Positions 18,488 to 26,976 of a DNA stretch of 64,000 nt are shown piece by piece (positions within the stretch are counted from its first letter, which is position 1; the number at the start of each line of letters is the position of its first letter). The stretch lies in the NCBI RefSeq assembly GCF_001439915.1, contig NZ_LMBW01000013.1:1527-65526 (forward strand). Direction: 5' to 3'. Source of the DNA: Fredinandcohnia humi. GTDB taxonomy: Bacteria; Bacillota; Bacilli; Bacillales; Bacillaceae_L. Below the pieces are notes generated by a model. It ran no database searches, was not told where the DNA came from, and saw only the letters and a program-made list of their open reading frames with translations. A program made the position numbers and the translations under genes.

Positions 18488-18912
18488 TCAAGTAAACAGA
18501 ACCATTATTACTTTTGCGAGTGCCATGCTTTGTGTGGACATCTTATTCATCACAGATTTTTGTTGCTCTTCTGTAAGAGATTCCAGCATTGGCCTCATTT
18601 CTTTCAGTTCTGTTTCTAAATACTCCATTCGCTTTGAAAGAGCCTGTGTGTATTTCAAGACTTGTTCTTTCTCTATACGATTTGTTTGAAAAAGTTCTAC
18701 CTTTTCCTTGATTTCAAGTAAAGGGATGTTTAACTCCTTATACTGGGAAACGAGATGAAGGGTTTCCACTGCTTCTTCTCCATAGAATCGATAGTTCGAG
18801 TCTGATCGTTCAGGAGTTAAAATACCAAGCTGTGTGTAATAATCGATCGTACGTTTTGATACATTTGTTTCTTTTGCTAATTCGCCAATACGGTATAACT
18901 TCCCAACGACAT
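18488..18912 (-). pseudogene. MerR family regulator with frameshifted or missing start
   Basis: The frame from 18904 down reads GKLYRIGELAKETNVSKRTI, then DYYTQLGILTPERSDSNYRF, a complete MerR winged helix-turn-helix, then a long coiled-coil-like helix (KEKVELFQTNRIEKEQVLKY) and a short tail. No ATG, GTG or TTG lies in this frame upstream of the helix-turn-helix before a TAG. An ATG at 18912 (MSLG) with AAGGGG just upstream is in the −1 frame, so loss of one G in the GGG run near 18902 would explain it. It is either a recent pseudogene, a sequencing error or a gene with an unusual start. Confidence 0.6.
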
Positions 18913-19004
18913 CACCCCTTCTATCAGACTTCTATTCTTCTATTATATGTAAAATAAACCGTACAGTCAAACGTGACGGTTTTTTCTGGTACGGATTTCG
19001 TAGT

Positions 19005-19409
19005 TTACTTTTTCTTTTGTGCCGAAGTGGCTTGTGTTTTCAGGCTATAGAGACCACCCTTTAAGTGGGATAGTGGCAAATCCTTATGCCTTCTTCGTAT
19101 GGCTTTTGCCGCTTGCTTGCTTCGTATTCCTGTTTGGCAATATAAAATGATATCCTTATTAGTTGGGATTTCTACCTTGTTCCGTTTAATTTTGGATAAA
19201 GGAAGATTTACGGCCCCTTTAATATGGTTTGTTTCGAATTCATAAGGGTTACGCACATCAATGAGCGCAATCTCGTTTGGCTTTTTCATTTTTTCTTTAA
19301 AATCAGCTTCCGATAATTGTTCGAGGTTTTTTGCAGGTCTGAAGGAATCATATACTAAAATAATGAAAATTATCCCTAATCCAATTTGAAGTATTGTAAT
19401 TGTATCCAT
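19005..19409 (-). CDS. Membrane-anchored rhodanese-like protein
   Basis: The 134-residue protein has one N-terminal membrane helix (ITILQIGLGIIFIILVYDSF), then a single rhodanese domain (about residues 40-130). The active-site cysteine loop is CQTGIRS, and ALIDVRNPYEFETNHIKGAVNLPL is the usual front motif. It could carry sulfane sulfur from the cysteine. The partner is unknown. It lies downstream of nothing obvious and ends about 90 nt from the broken MerR gene on the same strand. Confidence 0.9.
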   Translation of the reverse strand: MDTITILQIGLGIIFIILVYDSFRPAKNLEQLSEADFKEKMKKPNEIALIDVRNPYEFETNHIKGAVNLPLSKIKRNKVEIPTNKDIILYCQTGIRSKQAAKAIRRRHKDLPLSHLKGGLYSLKTQATSAQKKK

Positions 19410-19526
19410 TTTTCAACATCCTTTTATATAAACGTTAACCTTATTATAATCGAAAAATGGAGGAAACGAAAAATCTCATGTGACATTGCCTCCTTTTTGC
19501 GGTAGAGTAAATTAGAAAAATGTTTT

Positions 19527-19775
19527 AACTTTATTCAGTAGATGTCCCACTTCTATGTAATGGGATAAATATATAAGGAGCTTACAATTTAGTGGGCTGT
19601 TTCAACTTTAACTGAATAAAGTTAAAGCCCGTGGCGGATGCCACAGATTTTCAAAGGAAGGTTTTCGAGCATAAGATCAAAGACTAAAAACGCCACGTCC
19701 TGTGGCAACGTCTTTGTGACCCACCTCGTGTGGGCCTAAAAAATCTGGGCGCAAATACGCCGAAGCGTATTTGAT
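19527..19775 (+). repeat. Family A structured repeat, copy A4 (long, with inserted module)
   Basis: The first hairpin has the usual AACTTTATTCAG start and CTGAATAAAGTT end but a loop of about 70 nt. The core (GGCGGATGCCACAG) and end (AATACGCCgaaGCGTATTTGAT) are conserved. Between TTTCGAGC and AAAAAATC it carries the CGCCACGTCCTGTGGC double-hairpin module. The repeat ends 19 nt before the vanZ-like start. It occupies most of the 19410-19794 gap. Confidence 0.85.
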
Positions 19776-19794
19776 CGATTGGAGATCTACAAAA

Positions 19795-20241
19795 TTGCGA
19801 CAGGCTACAAAACGGTTTTTGGCTGGTATGGTGTTCATCACTTATTCACTATTTCTTATTTATTGGATGTTTTTTGCCTATTTCCGGACAAAGGGAGGAG
19901 AATTCCGGTATAACCTAACGCCTTTTTCGACGATTAAAAATTATTTTACGTATTATGATCATTTTCCTTATCACATCTGGATCATGAATATTGCAGGAAA
20001 TATTGGCGTTTTTATACCCTTTGGGATTGTACTTCCGATTCTTTTCCCAAAGCTCTCAAATTTCTTTTTATTTCTCTTTGCTTTTGTCTTTGGAATTTTT
20101 TCACTAGAAGTTCTTCAGCTTTTTAGTAAGCTTGGAAGCTTTGATGTAGATGATATTATTTTGAATACAGTAGGGGCTGTGATTGGTTATATTTTGTTGC
20201 AGGTCTTAAGTGCTCGTAGACAACGAAAAAAAAGGAGATGA
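19795..20241 (+). CDS. VanZ-like family membrane protein
   Basis: The 148-residue protein has four hydrophobic segments and the VanZ-like pattern (SLFLIYWMFF, NLTPFSTIKNYF, NIAGNIGVFIPFGIVLP, SLEVLQLFSKLGSFDVDDIILNTVGAVIGY). Relatives include the teicoplanin-resistance protein VanZ, but most are of unknown function. I chose the TTG at 19795 because GGAG lies 10 nt upstream. The first in-frame start (TTG 19771) is inside repeat A4 and has no ribosome-binding site. The repeat insertion may have replaced the original start region. Confidence 0.82.
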   Translation: MRQATKRFLAGMVFITYSLFLIYWMFFAYFRTKGGEFRYNLTPFSTIKNYFTYYDHFPYHIWIMNIAGNIGVFIPFGIVLPILFPKLSNFFLFLFAFVFGIFSLEVLQLFSKLGSFDVDDIILNTVGAVIGYILLQVLSARRQRKKRR

Positions 20242-20282
20242 GGCCAAATACAAAGGTGTATTTGGAACCTCGTCTCCTTTTT
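20231..20282. terminator. Bidirectional terminator, vanZ-like/TIM-barrel gene
   Basis: AAAGGAGatGAGG…AAATAC pairs with GTATTT…CCTCgTCTCCTTT in a long interrupted stem with T residues on the plus strand. It spans the ends of two convergent genes. Confidence 0.8.
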
Positions 20283-21198
20283 AGCGATTGACTGATGCTG
20301 CCATTCGTATATATGTATGTCGTTTTCCACGAATAGCGATCGAATAAGTCATAATGTTTTCAGGGATTGCGATGCCGTGAAAGCCCGCATCTCCAATATG
20401 GTAGATGTCCGCACCTGCCATTTTACTTGTTAATGCAATTTGGCGAATAGTTGCTTCATCAGCACCCTCTTGGCTTGTACCAATAGTTAACATCACCAAT
20501 GCACCTTTTGAATGAACAAAACGAACATTCTTTTCCGTAGTCTCAAGAGTGATTCCCGGAACAGTTCCAGGTGCTGGCATTAAAATCACATCTGCACCTG
20601 CATCAACAAAGCTTTCTAATGCTGTGTCTGAAATGATTCCACTTCCGGATTCATTTGCAACCCCAGCACCATGCATTTTTCCAGCAATAATTAGGCCTTC
20701 ACTTCCAAACACTTCACGTGCCTTCTTAATCGCTACGACAATTTCATCATTTGTTACACCTGTTTTTGGGTTTCCAGTTAAGCAAACAAAATCAAAGCCA
20801 AGTTTTTTCGCTTCACTTAAGGATTCTTCTGTCGCCAAACGCCCCTTCGGAAGTTCGAATAATTTTTCAAGCTTCTCGGCATTTGGGTCAACAGGCTCTA
20901 AATTTAAACCTATCGGTCTGCCGGTGAGCTCCTTTAGCTTTTCAACAATGGATTCACCCTCCCCGGCTTGAAAGCCCTCTACAAAAGGGGAAAAGACATC
21001 AAAGTAATTAAAAATCAAGAGATCGGCCCCAAATGCTGACGCCATTTCCGCATTCGTCACGGCTGGATATACCGGCTGAAAGGAACCAATGACCTCTGAT
21101 AATATAACCCTTCCCTCAGAAGCCTTAATGGATTGCTTAAGATCCTGTCCGTTCATTTTTTTGAAATCTGAGGCTGTACAATCTAATAGTCGTTTCAT
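20281..21198 (-). CDS. TIM-barrel-like protein of the nag operon (DUF7916-type), function unknown
   Basis: The 305-residue protein starts MKRLLDCTASDF, with GGAGG 8 nt upstream. Successive beta strand–loop motifs (GADLLIFNYFDVFSPF, RPIGLNLEPVDPN, GFDFVCLTGNPKTGV, EGLIIAGKMHGAGV, GADVILMPAPGTVPG, GADIYHIGDAG) suggest a (beta/alpha)8 barrel like PEP-mutase or phosphosugar enzymes. Databases often label such proteins haloacid-dehalogenase-like, but I see no DxDxT motif. Being the last gene after nagA-nagB-nagR, it probably acts on an amino-sugar or sugar phosphate. That is inference from context. Confidence 0.7.
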   Translation of the reverse strand: MKRLLDCTASDFKKMNGQDLKQSIKASEGRVILSEVIGSFQPVYPAVTNAEMASAFGADLLIFNYFDVFSPFVEGFQAGEGESIVEKLKELTGRPIGLNLEPVDPNAEKLEKLFELPKGRLATEESLSEAKKLGFDFVCLTGNPKTGVTNDEIVVAIKKAREVFGSEGLIIAGKMHGAGVANESGSGIISDTALESFVDAGADVILMPAPGTVPGITLETTEKNVRFVHSKGALVMLTIGTSQEGADEATIRQIALTSKMAGADIYHIGDAGFHGIAIPENIMTYSIAIRGKRHTYIRMAASVNR

Positions 21199-21214
21199 GA
21201 TGATACCTCCTACT

Positions 21215-21937
21215 TTAGTTTCGAACCATTTCCACCTTATATTTATATCTGTCGGCACGGTAATAGGATTTTACAAACTCTAGTGGTTGCTTATCCTCAA
21301 GGAATGAAATTTGTTGGATATACAGGATAGGTGCCCCCACCTTAATCCCTAAGGCAGTCGCCTCACGCTTATGGGCAGTCGTTGCTTCAAGCTCCTGAAC
21401 CCCGGATGTGATATGAAGTCCAATTTCTTCAACATAACGAAAAATGGAGTGCTCTGCCACTTCCTTTGTTACACCTGGCACAAGGTCTTCTGACATATAA
21501 AAAACCTCAAAAGCAATCGGCTGCTGGTCTGCAATTCGCAAACGTTCAATCTGGTAAACCTTTGCTCCTTCTTCCACCTCTAATTTTGAAGCAATTAACG
21601 GATCTGCTTCGATTATTGTAAAATCAAGAACTTGTGTACCTGGTTCAAAACCTCTTGAACGCATGTCCTCAGAGAAGCTCGTTAATCGCTGAATATTCTT
21701 TTCGAACTTCTTCACTGCCACAAAGGTCCCTTTTCCTCGTACCCTTTGTAAATAACCTTCATTGACGAGATTATTGATGGCTTGTCTCACGGTCATTCTA
21801 CTGATTTGGTACTTTTCTGCAAATTCTCTTTCAGATGGAATCATGTCACCAGGCTTTAACTCTTTTTTTTCAATTTTTTCGCGCATTAGCTGCTCAATTT
21901 GAAAGTAAATAGGTACCGGAGAACTCTTCTTTATCAC
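21215..21937 (-). CDS. nagR: GntR/HutC family repressor NagR
   Basis: This 240-residue regulator has an N-terminal winged helix (GDMIPSEREFAEKYQISRMT, VRQAINNLVNEGYLQRVRGK) and a C-terminal UTRA effector domain (about 90-235). B. subtilis NagR (YvoA) represses nagAB and nagP and is released by glucosamine-6-P or GlcNAc-6-P. I chose GTG 21937, 8 nt after GAGGGG. It overlaps the nagB 3' end by 44 nt, so translation is coupled. Its probable operators lie before nagA and the PTS gene. Confidence 0.93.
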   Translation of the reverse strand: MIKKSSPVPIYFQIEQLMREKIEKKELKPGDMIPSEREFAEKYQISRMTVRQAINNLVNEGYLQRVRGKGTFVAVKKFEKNIQRLTSFSEDMRSRGFEPGTQVLDFTIIEADPLIASKLEVEEGAKVYQIERLRIADQQPIAFEVFYMSEDLVPGVTKEVAEHSIFRYVEEIGLHITSGVQELEATTAHKREATALGIKVGAPILYIQQISFLEDKQPLEFVKSYYRADRYKYKVEMVRN

Positions 21938-22688
21938 GATCAAAGCCCCTCTTTTTTTCATCATCCACTAATGAAAGTGCCTCTTCGTCTGCAATAATCG
22001 TTACGTCAGGATGATTCTTTAAAACAGTAGCTGGAATTGTTTCAGTGATACCCTCGTTGATAACTTTTTCTAGGATTTCAGCCTTTGTTTTTCCTGATAC
22101 GAGCAATAGGATTTTTTTACTATTCATAATAGTAGAGATTCCCATTGTAACAGCATGTGTTGGAACTTCTTCAATGCTATTGAAAAAGCGCATATTTGCT
22201 TGTCTTGTTGACTCTTCAAGCTCAACAACATGGGTTTTAGAATCGAAAGGTGTACCTGGCTCATTAAAGCCAATATGTCCATTTACCCCAATCCCAAGTA
22301 GTTGAAGGTCGACTCCACCTAAATCCGAAATGACCTTTTCATACTTTTGACTTTCCTCTTCATAATTATTTGCTAACCCATTCGGAAGATGGATATTGTC
22401 TTGATTAATATTGATATGTGAAAAAAGGTTTTCCATCATGAAATGATGGTAGCTATTTGGATGGTCCTTTTTAATTCCTAAATATTCATCGAGGTTTACT
22501 GTCTGGACGTTTTCATAGGTTGTCTTATTTTGCCCGTGGTCTTTAATTAGCTCCTCATATGTTCCCACTACAGTACCACCAGTCGCAAGACCTAATACCG
22601 TGTTTGGCTTTTCTTTTACTTGATGTGAAATCATTGCTGCTGCCAATTGGCTCATTTCTTTAAAATCCTTTACGGCTACAACTTTCAT
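21894..22688 (-). CDS. nagB: Glucosamine-6-phosphate deaminase
   Basis: The 264-residue enzyme converts glucosamine-6-P to fructose-6-P and ammonia. Signatures are LGLATGGTVVGTYEEL near the N terminus, NLDEYLGI, LLGIGVNGHIGFNEPG and the region ILEKVINEGITETIPATVLK. The C-terminal tail (about 20 residues past the conserved end) runs into nagR. It starts 3 nt after the nagA stop codon, so nagA-nagB-nagR and the TIM-barrel gene form one operon. Confidence 0.96.
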   Translation of the reverse strand: MKVVAVKDFKEMSQLAAAMISHQVKEKPNTVLGLATGGTVVGTYEELIKDHGQNKTTYENVQTVNLDEYLGIKKDHPNSYHHFMMENLFSHININQDNIHLPNGLANNYEEESQKYEKVISDLGGVDLQLLGIGVNGHIGFNEPGTPFDSKTHVVELEESTRQANMRFFNSIEEVPTHAVTMGISTIMNSKKILLLVSGKTKAEILEKVINEGITETIPATVLKNHPDVTIIADEEALSLVDDEKKRGFDRDKEEFSGTYLLSN

Positions 22689-22691
22689 TTG

Positions 22692-23861
22692 TTATTCCTC
22701 CCTATTTGAATAAGCAAGCTTTCCACGACAAAATGTCATGATTACCTCTAATTGATCATTCACTATCACAATATCTGCATCCTTACCAGCCTTAATGCTT
22801 CCTTTTCGGTCAAACACATTGATTTGCTTTGCTGGATTAACGGCTGTCATTTGGGTTATATCCTGAAGAGAACAATCAGTGAATTTCATCATGTTTCGAA
22901 CTGCATCATTTAATTTTAAAATACTTCCCGCCAAGGTTCCATCTTTTAATACAGCTCTTTCCTCATTCACAATTACCTCTTGACCACCTAGGTCATACAT
23001 TCCTGCGCCAAGGCATTTTGCACGCATTGCATCGGTTACAAGAATAGAGCCTTCGCTCCCTTTATTTTTGTAAGCAAACTTCACCATTTTGGGTGCTATA
23101 TGAATTCCATCGACAATCATTTCACATTTTACTTCATCATGTAAAAGTACAGCACCTGCTACACCTGGCTCCCGATGATGAACGCCTCGCATCCCGTTAA
23201 ATAAATGTGTAGCATGGGTAACTCCTGCTTCTATCGCTGCTTCAACTTCATCATAAACCGCATCTGAGTGGCCAATGGAGGCAACTACGCCTGAATTTTT
23301 CAAATGAGCCGTTAATTCAAGTCCACCTGGTTCCTCTGGTGCTAATGTTACGAGTCGAATATTGTCTCCTGATAAGGATTGCCATTTTTTAAACAGCTCC
23401 ACATCTGGATTGATGATATTATCTGGATGCTGTGCTCCCGCTCTTTTCGGAGATAAAAATGGTCCTTCTAAATGCGCTCCTAAAATTTCTGCAGACCCAA
23501 GATTTTGCTTTGGAATAAAATCAGCAATATTACCGATTGCGTTCTCAATATCTTCTTTTGTCTTCGTCATCGTTGTTGCAAGGAAGCTTGTAGTACCTTC
23601 CTTTGGTAATACTCTTGTCATTGTTTCTAATGCATCAGGGGTTGCATCCATTACATCGGCACCATTTGCCCCGTGAATATGTAGATCAATCATACCTGGA
23701 ATGAGTGAGTAAGAATCATCAAAGGCGATGACTTCGTCTTTATCACTTGCTTGAAAGTCAGCCATTTGGCCAACCCTTTTTATCTTTTCTCCATCAATTT
23801 CAATAAATCCTTTTTCGATGATACCTTCTTCAGAAAATATGGTCAGATTTGTTATAAACAT
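22692..23861 (-). CDS. nagA: N-acetylglucosamine-6-phosphate deacetylase
   Basis: The 389-residue amidohydrolase removes acetate from GlcNAc-6-P. The metal motif IDLHIHG (H61, H63), LEGPFLSPKRAGAQH, VASIGHSDA, ATHLFNGMRGVHHREPG and the catalytic aspartate in ILVTDAM are all present. It is the first gene of the nag operon, with AAGGAGTCC just before the ATG and a NagR-type site 51-66 nt upstream. Confidence 0.96.
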   Translation of the reverse strand: MFITNLTIFSEEGIIEKGFIEIDGEKIKRVGQMADFQASDKDEVIAFDDSYSLIPGMIDLHIHGANGADVMDATPDALETMTRVLPKEGTTSFLATTMTKTKEDIENAIGNIADFIPKQNLGSAEILGAHLEGPFLSPKRAGAQHPDNIINPDVELFKKWQSLSGDNIRLVTLAPEEPGGLELTAHLKNSGVVASIGHSDAVYDEVEAAIEAGVTHATHLFNGMRGVHHREPGVAGAVLLHDEVKCEMIVDGIHIAPKMVKFAYKNKGSEGSILVTDAMRAKCLGAGMYDLGGQEVIVNEERAVLKDGTLAGSILKLNDAVRNMMKFTDCSLQDITQMTAVNPAKQINVFDRKGSIKAGKDADIVIVNDQLEVIMTFCRGKLAYSNREE

Positions 23862-23911
23862 GTCATGGACTCCTTTTATGTTCTTACGCTAGAATATCTT
23901 TTATAGGGGCT

Positions 23912-23927
23912 AGTTGTCTATACCACT
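23912..23927 (-). promoter_or_regulatory. NagR-type operator before nagA
   Basis: AGTTGTCTATACCACT on the plus strand (AGTGGTATAGACAACT toward nagA) is identical over 16 bases to a site before the PTS gene at 25824. On the minus strand TAGACA inside it could serve as −35 with TATTCT 18 nt on. The sequence resembles dre sites of HutC-type regulators. Confidence 0.8.
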
Positions 23928-23992
23928 AGATTATTTATTATTTTACCTTACGTTTCCCTTTCTATTATAAAATTATTGTATCTTCCTATCAA

Positions 23993-24176
23993 ATCAAATG
24001 CGCCTTAGCATATTTGCGCCAAGATTTTTTAGGCCCAGTCACAAAGACGTTGCCACAGGACGTGGCGTTCTTAGTCTTTGATCTTAAGCTCGAAAAATTA
24101 CCTTTGAAAATCTGTGGCATCCGCCGGAGGCTTTAACTTTATTCAGCCGGGGTTTAAACCCCGGCTGAATAAAGTT
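23993..24176 (-). repeat. Family A structured repeat, copy A5 (with inserted module)
   Basis: In this reverse copy, on the minus strand, an 18-bp stem (AACTTTATTCAGCCGGGG/CCCCGGCTGAATAAAGTT) precedes the core GCCTCCGGCGGATGCCACAG. The module with CGCCACGTCCTGTGGC follows, then the CAAATATGC…GCGCATTTGAT end. It fills most of the gap between the PTS gene and nagA, and its 3' end is 131 nt before nagA, upstream of the operator. Confidence 0.85.
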
Positions 24177-24215
24177 AAAAAGGGGCCATCCATTAATGGA
24201 ATGCCCCTCTTATTA

Positions 24216-25661
24216 TTACTTCTCTTTGCGAATTTTATTGACTTCGTCTGCAACGAATTGTACGTTTGTTCCTACAATAACTTGAATGCTGTTTTTACCA
24301 ACAATATTGATTCCCGGAACACCAGTTGCTTTAATTTTTTGCTGATCGACTTTTTCCATATCTTTCACTTCAAGACGTAGACGAGTTACACAGTTATCAA
24401 CTGAAGTTACATTTTCGTCTCCACCTAAGCCCTCATAAATTTGAGCTGCCATATTAGCGAATCTTGTTTTTCCATCTGCTTGTGTAGTTGTTTCGACCGC
24501 TTCCTCATCTTCACGACCAGGTGTTTTAAGATTAAATTTGACGATTAAGAAACGGAAGAGAACATAATAAATCACTGCCACTACAAGTCCCTGTACAATT
24601 AACATCCAAGGCTGATTCGCAATAGGATTTCGTAAGCTTAGGAAATAGTCAACAAAACCTGCACTAAACGCAAATCCTGCTGTCCAATGGAATGTAGCTG
24701 CTACAAATAATGAAATACCTGTTAATGCTGCGTGTACCACATATAATGCTGGTGCTAAGAACATGAACGCAAATTCAAGTGGCTCTGTAACACCTGTGAA
24801 AAATGCTGCGAATGCAGCTGCCATTAATAAGGATGCAGCCTGTTTCTTTCTTGTTGTTTTAGCTGTGTGATACATGGCAAGTGCTGCTGCTGGTAAACCA
24901 AACATCATTACAGGGAAGAAACCAGCTTGGTATCTACCAGTAATACCTTTTTCACCTGCACCACTTAAGAAATTGTTGATATCGTTAATACCTGCTACGT
25001 CAAACCAGAATACTGAGTTTAACGCGTGGTGAAGACCAGTTGGAATTAAAAGTCTGTTAAAGAAACCATATAACCCAGCACCAACTGCCCCTAAATCAAG
25101 AATACCTTTACCAAATGAAACCAATCCAGAATAGATAACTGGCCATACAAATAACAGCACTAGAGATGCGACTAACATAGCAGCGGATGTCAAAATTGGA
25201 ACAAGTCTTTTTCCACTGAAGAAGGCTAGTGCATCCGGTAATTGTACATTACTGAAGCGATTGTACATTATAGATGCAATAATACCAGATATAATTCCGA
25301 TAAATTGGTTTTCTATTTTTCCGAACGCTGCATTAACCTCAGTTGGGTCTACCCCTTGGAGCATTGCCACTGTGTTTGTTGCAAGTAATGTTGTAACTGT
25401 TAGGTACCCAACCAATCCACTTAATGCCGCTGATCCATCTTTATCCTTCGACATTCCTAATGCGACACCCACCGCAAAAAGAATTGCCATATTATCAATA
25501 ATGGCTCCTCCAGCTTTTATTAAGAAAGCTGCGATAGGGCTTCCTCCACCCCATCCTTGTGGGTCAATCCAATAACCGATACCCATCAAGATCGCCGCTG
25601 CTGGTAATACAGCAACAGGTAACATCAATGAGCGACCAAGTTTTTGAAGATACTTCATCAT
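24216..25661 (-). CDS. nagE: PTS N-acetylglucosamine-specific EIICB component
   Basis: The 481-residue permease has an EIIC membrane domain (about 1-385, with GITGRYQAGFFPVMMFGLPA, FFTGVTEPLEFAFMFLAP) of the glucose/GlcNAc family and a C-terminal EIIB domain whose phosphocysteine is in VDNCVTRLRL (C424). There is no EIIA domain, so a shared EIIA-Glc would be needed. It imports and phosphorylates GlcNAc to GlcNAc-6-P for NagA. B. subtilis NagP has the same two-domain form. It has its own promoter with a NagR-type site and a possible cre. Confidence 0.95.
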   Translation of the reverse strand: MMKYLQKLGRSLMLPVAVLPAAAILMGIGYWIDPQGWGGGSPIAAFLIKAGGAIIDNMAILFAVGVALGMSKDKDGSAALSGLVGYLTVTTLLATNTVAMLQGVDPTEVNAAFGKIENQFIGIISGIIASIMYNRFSNVQLPDALAFFSGKRLVPILTSAAMLVASLVLLFVWPVIYSGLVSFGKGILDLGAVGAGLYGFFNRLLIPTGLHHALNSVFWFDVAGINDINNFLSGAGEKGITGRYQAGFFPVMMFGLPAAALAMYHTAKTTRKKQAASLLMAAAFAAFFTGVTEPLEFAFMFLAPALYVVHAALTGISLFVAATFHWTAGFAFSAGFVDYFLSLRNPIANQPWMLIVQGLVVAVIYYVLFRFLIVKFNLKTPGREDEEAVETTTQADGKTRFANMAAQIYEGLGGDENVTSVDNCVTRLRLEVKDMEKVDQQKIKATGVPGINIVGKNSIQVIVGTNVQFVADEVNKIRKEK

Positions 25662-25746
25662 GTTGATATTCCTCCTATAATTAGTATTTTCCTTCTATTC
25701 TCTGGTCCTCTAACTTCATAAATAAATCAAGAATGATGTCAATTAT

Positions 25747-25760
25747 AGGCAACGCTTACA
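25747..25760 (-). promoter_or_regulatory. Possible cre (CcpA) site in the nagE leader
   Basis: On the minus strand TGTAAGCGTTGCCT matches the consensus TGWAARCGNTNNCA at all but the last position. It lies about 45 nt downstream of the −10, where roadblock-type carbon repression would fit. Confidence 0.45.
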
Positions 25761-25803
25761 AGTTAGTGTAACCAAAAAATAGGCAGAATAATTACTGCAA
25801 CTC

Positions 25804-25839
25804 ATTTTAACACTTAGGGGTTTAGTTGTCTATACCACT
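25804..25839 (-). promoter_or_regulatory. nagE promoter overlapped by a NagR-type operator
   Basis: On the minus strand TAGACA (25832-25827), a 17-nt spacer and TAAAAT (25809-25804) form a sigma-A promoter. The 16-base operator AGTGGTATAGACAACT (25839-25824) covers the −35, so bound repressor would block RNA polymerase. Confidence 0.75.
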
Positions 25840-25959
25840 TCAATGGAATTTTTCACAAAAAATCATCAATATTAACTGCTACAATATAACTAAAGCAGTA
25901 TAGATGAAGGGATTTCATTATATTACACTAGGGATAAGCAATTGATTAGGAGGTATTCC

Positions 25960-26109
25960 ATGAAACAAGGTGATAAGGTTGTCTATAATAACGATTTGTA
26001 CGAAGTTCTGTACGTTTATGAAAATGGAATGTATGAGATCAAACAAATGGAATTACTCTTCAAGGTAGAGCTCGTAAATAAGTGCGATCTCATACCTGTT
26101 GCTTGTTAA
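25960..26109 (+). CDS. Small protein, 49 residues, unknown
   Basis: The frame begins MKQGDKVVYNNDLYEVLYVY and continues as alternating charged and aliphatic residues that look like a small beta barrel or SH3-like fold. TTAGGAGG sits 8 nt before the ATG, and a strong terminator follows the stop codon. I cannot name the family. It is divergent from the PTS gene and alone in its transcription unit. Confidence 0.72.
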   Translation: MKQGDKVVYNNDLYEVLYVYENGMYEIKQMELLFKVELVNKCDLIPVAC

Positions 26110-26137
26110 TAACGTGATTCCCCCTTCCTTATAGGTT

Positions 26138-26172
26138 AAAAAATCCATTGTTTTCGTGACAATGGATTTTTC
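26138..26172. terminator. Bidirectional terminator between the 49-residue gene and the cyclase gene
   Basis: AAAATCCATTGT pairs with ACAATGGATTTT around TTTCGTG, with flanking A and T runs. Confidence 0.9.
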
Positions 26173-26183
26173 TTTGTTTCCCT

Positions 26184-26804
26184 TTATATGGTTTTTAAAA
26201 CTGCACGTACCGGACTCCCGTCTGCTCCTTCAATTCGCAGTGGCAGTGCAATTAATTCATAATCACCTGGTTCCACATCATCCAAGACAATCCCCTCAAG
26301 AATATATATGCCATGCCTATGTAAATGATGATGGGCTTGTAAATCTTTACTATCCAACTGATCGACAGATGGCGTGTCGACGCCAATTAATTGAATTCCC
26401 TTTTCAGATAAAAATGAAGCGAGCTCAGGTTTTAAGCTTGTAATCGAATTTGGAAATTTGCTACGATCCTTCCAAGAATTTGTGCGGATTAATAAACGTT
26501 TTACACCCGATATGTCGATTCCTTTTATGTCCTCGATCCCAATCTCTTTTTTTCCTGACACCTTAATAACTCGTGCTTTTCCCACATATAAGTCAAGATC
26601 TAGTTCATGCACCTTTTTTCCATTATTGTCAAAGTGATATGGCGCATCAATATGCGTCCCAATATGGGTGCTTGTTGTGATTTTTCCCACATTTACTGTT
26701 GAGGCTTTCTCAATCGACCATGGCAGTTCGTATTCAAACGGAGTATCTTTCGGCCATTCCTGTGTTGTACGACTTAAAGGCTGTGAAATATCAATGATTT
26801 TCAT
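26184..26804 (-). CDS. Cyclase/KynB-like arylformamidase family protein
   Basis: The 206-residue protein has the metal-binding motif of the family, STHIGTHIDAPYHF, a second cluster LQAHHHLHRHGIYILEGI, and IGVDTPSVD. These match KynB-type N-formylkynurenine formamidase and related cyclases. I chose the ATG at 26804, 7 nt after GAGGTG, over an overlapping GTG at 26813. No other kynurenine-pathway gene is nearby, so the substrate is uncertain. Confidence 0.85.
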   Translation of the reverse strand: MKIIDISQPLSRTTQEWPKDTPFEYELPWSIEKASTVNVGKITTSTHIGTHIDAPYHFDNNGKKVHELDLDLYVGKARVIKVSGKKEIGIEDIKGIDISGVKRLLIRTNSWKDRSKFPNSITSLKPELASFLSEKGIQLIGVDTPSVDQLDSKDLQAHHHLHRHGIYILEGIVLDDVEPGDYELIALPLRIEGADGSPVRAVLKTI

Positions 26805-26976
26805 ATTATTCACCTCATGTGCTTAGGTATTTTTTTCCTTCTTTTATTTTACTCGATATCTATGCCGCCGTTAAGCATCTTCAGCCTTTCGACTCTCTAT
26901 AATTACCACCAATACTTTATTTAAGGAAGTAGCAAAATATAAAGGTAAATCGAATCATGCAAAGGAGGAATTTAGA

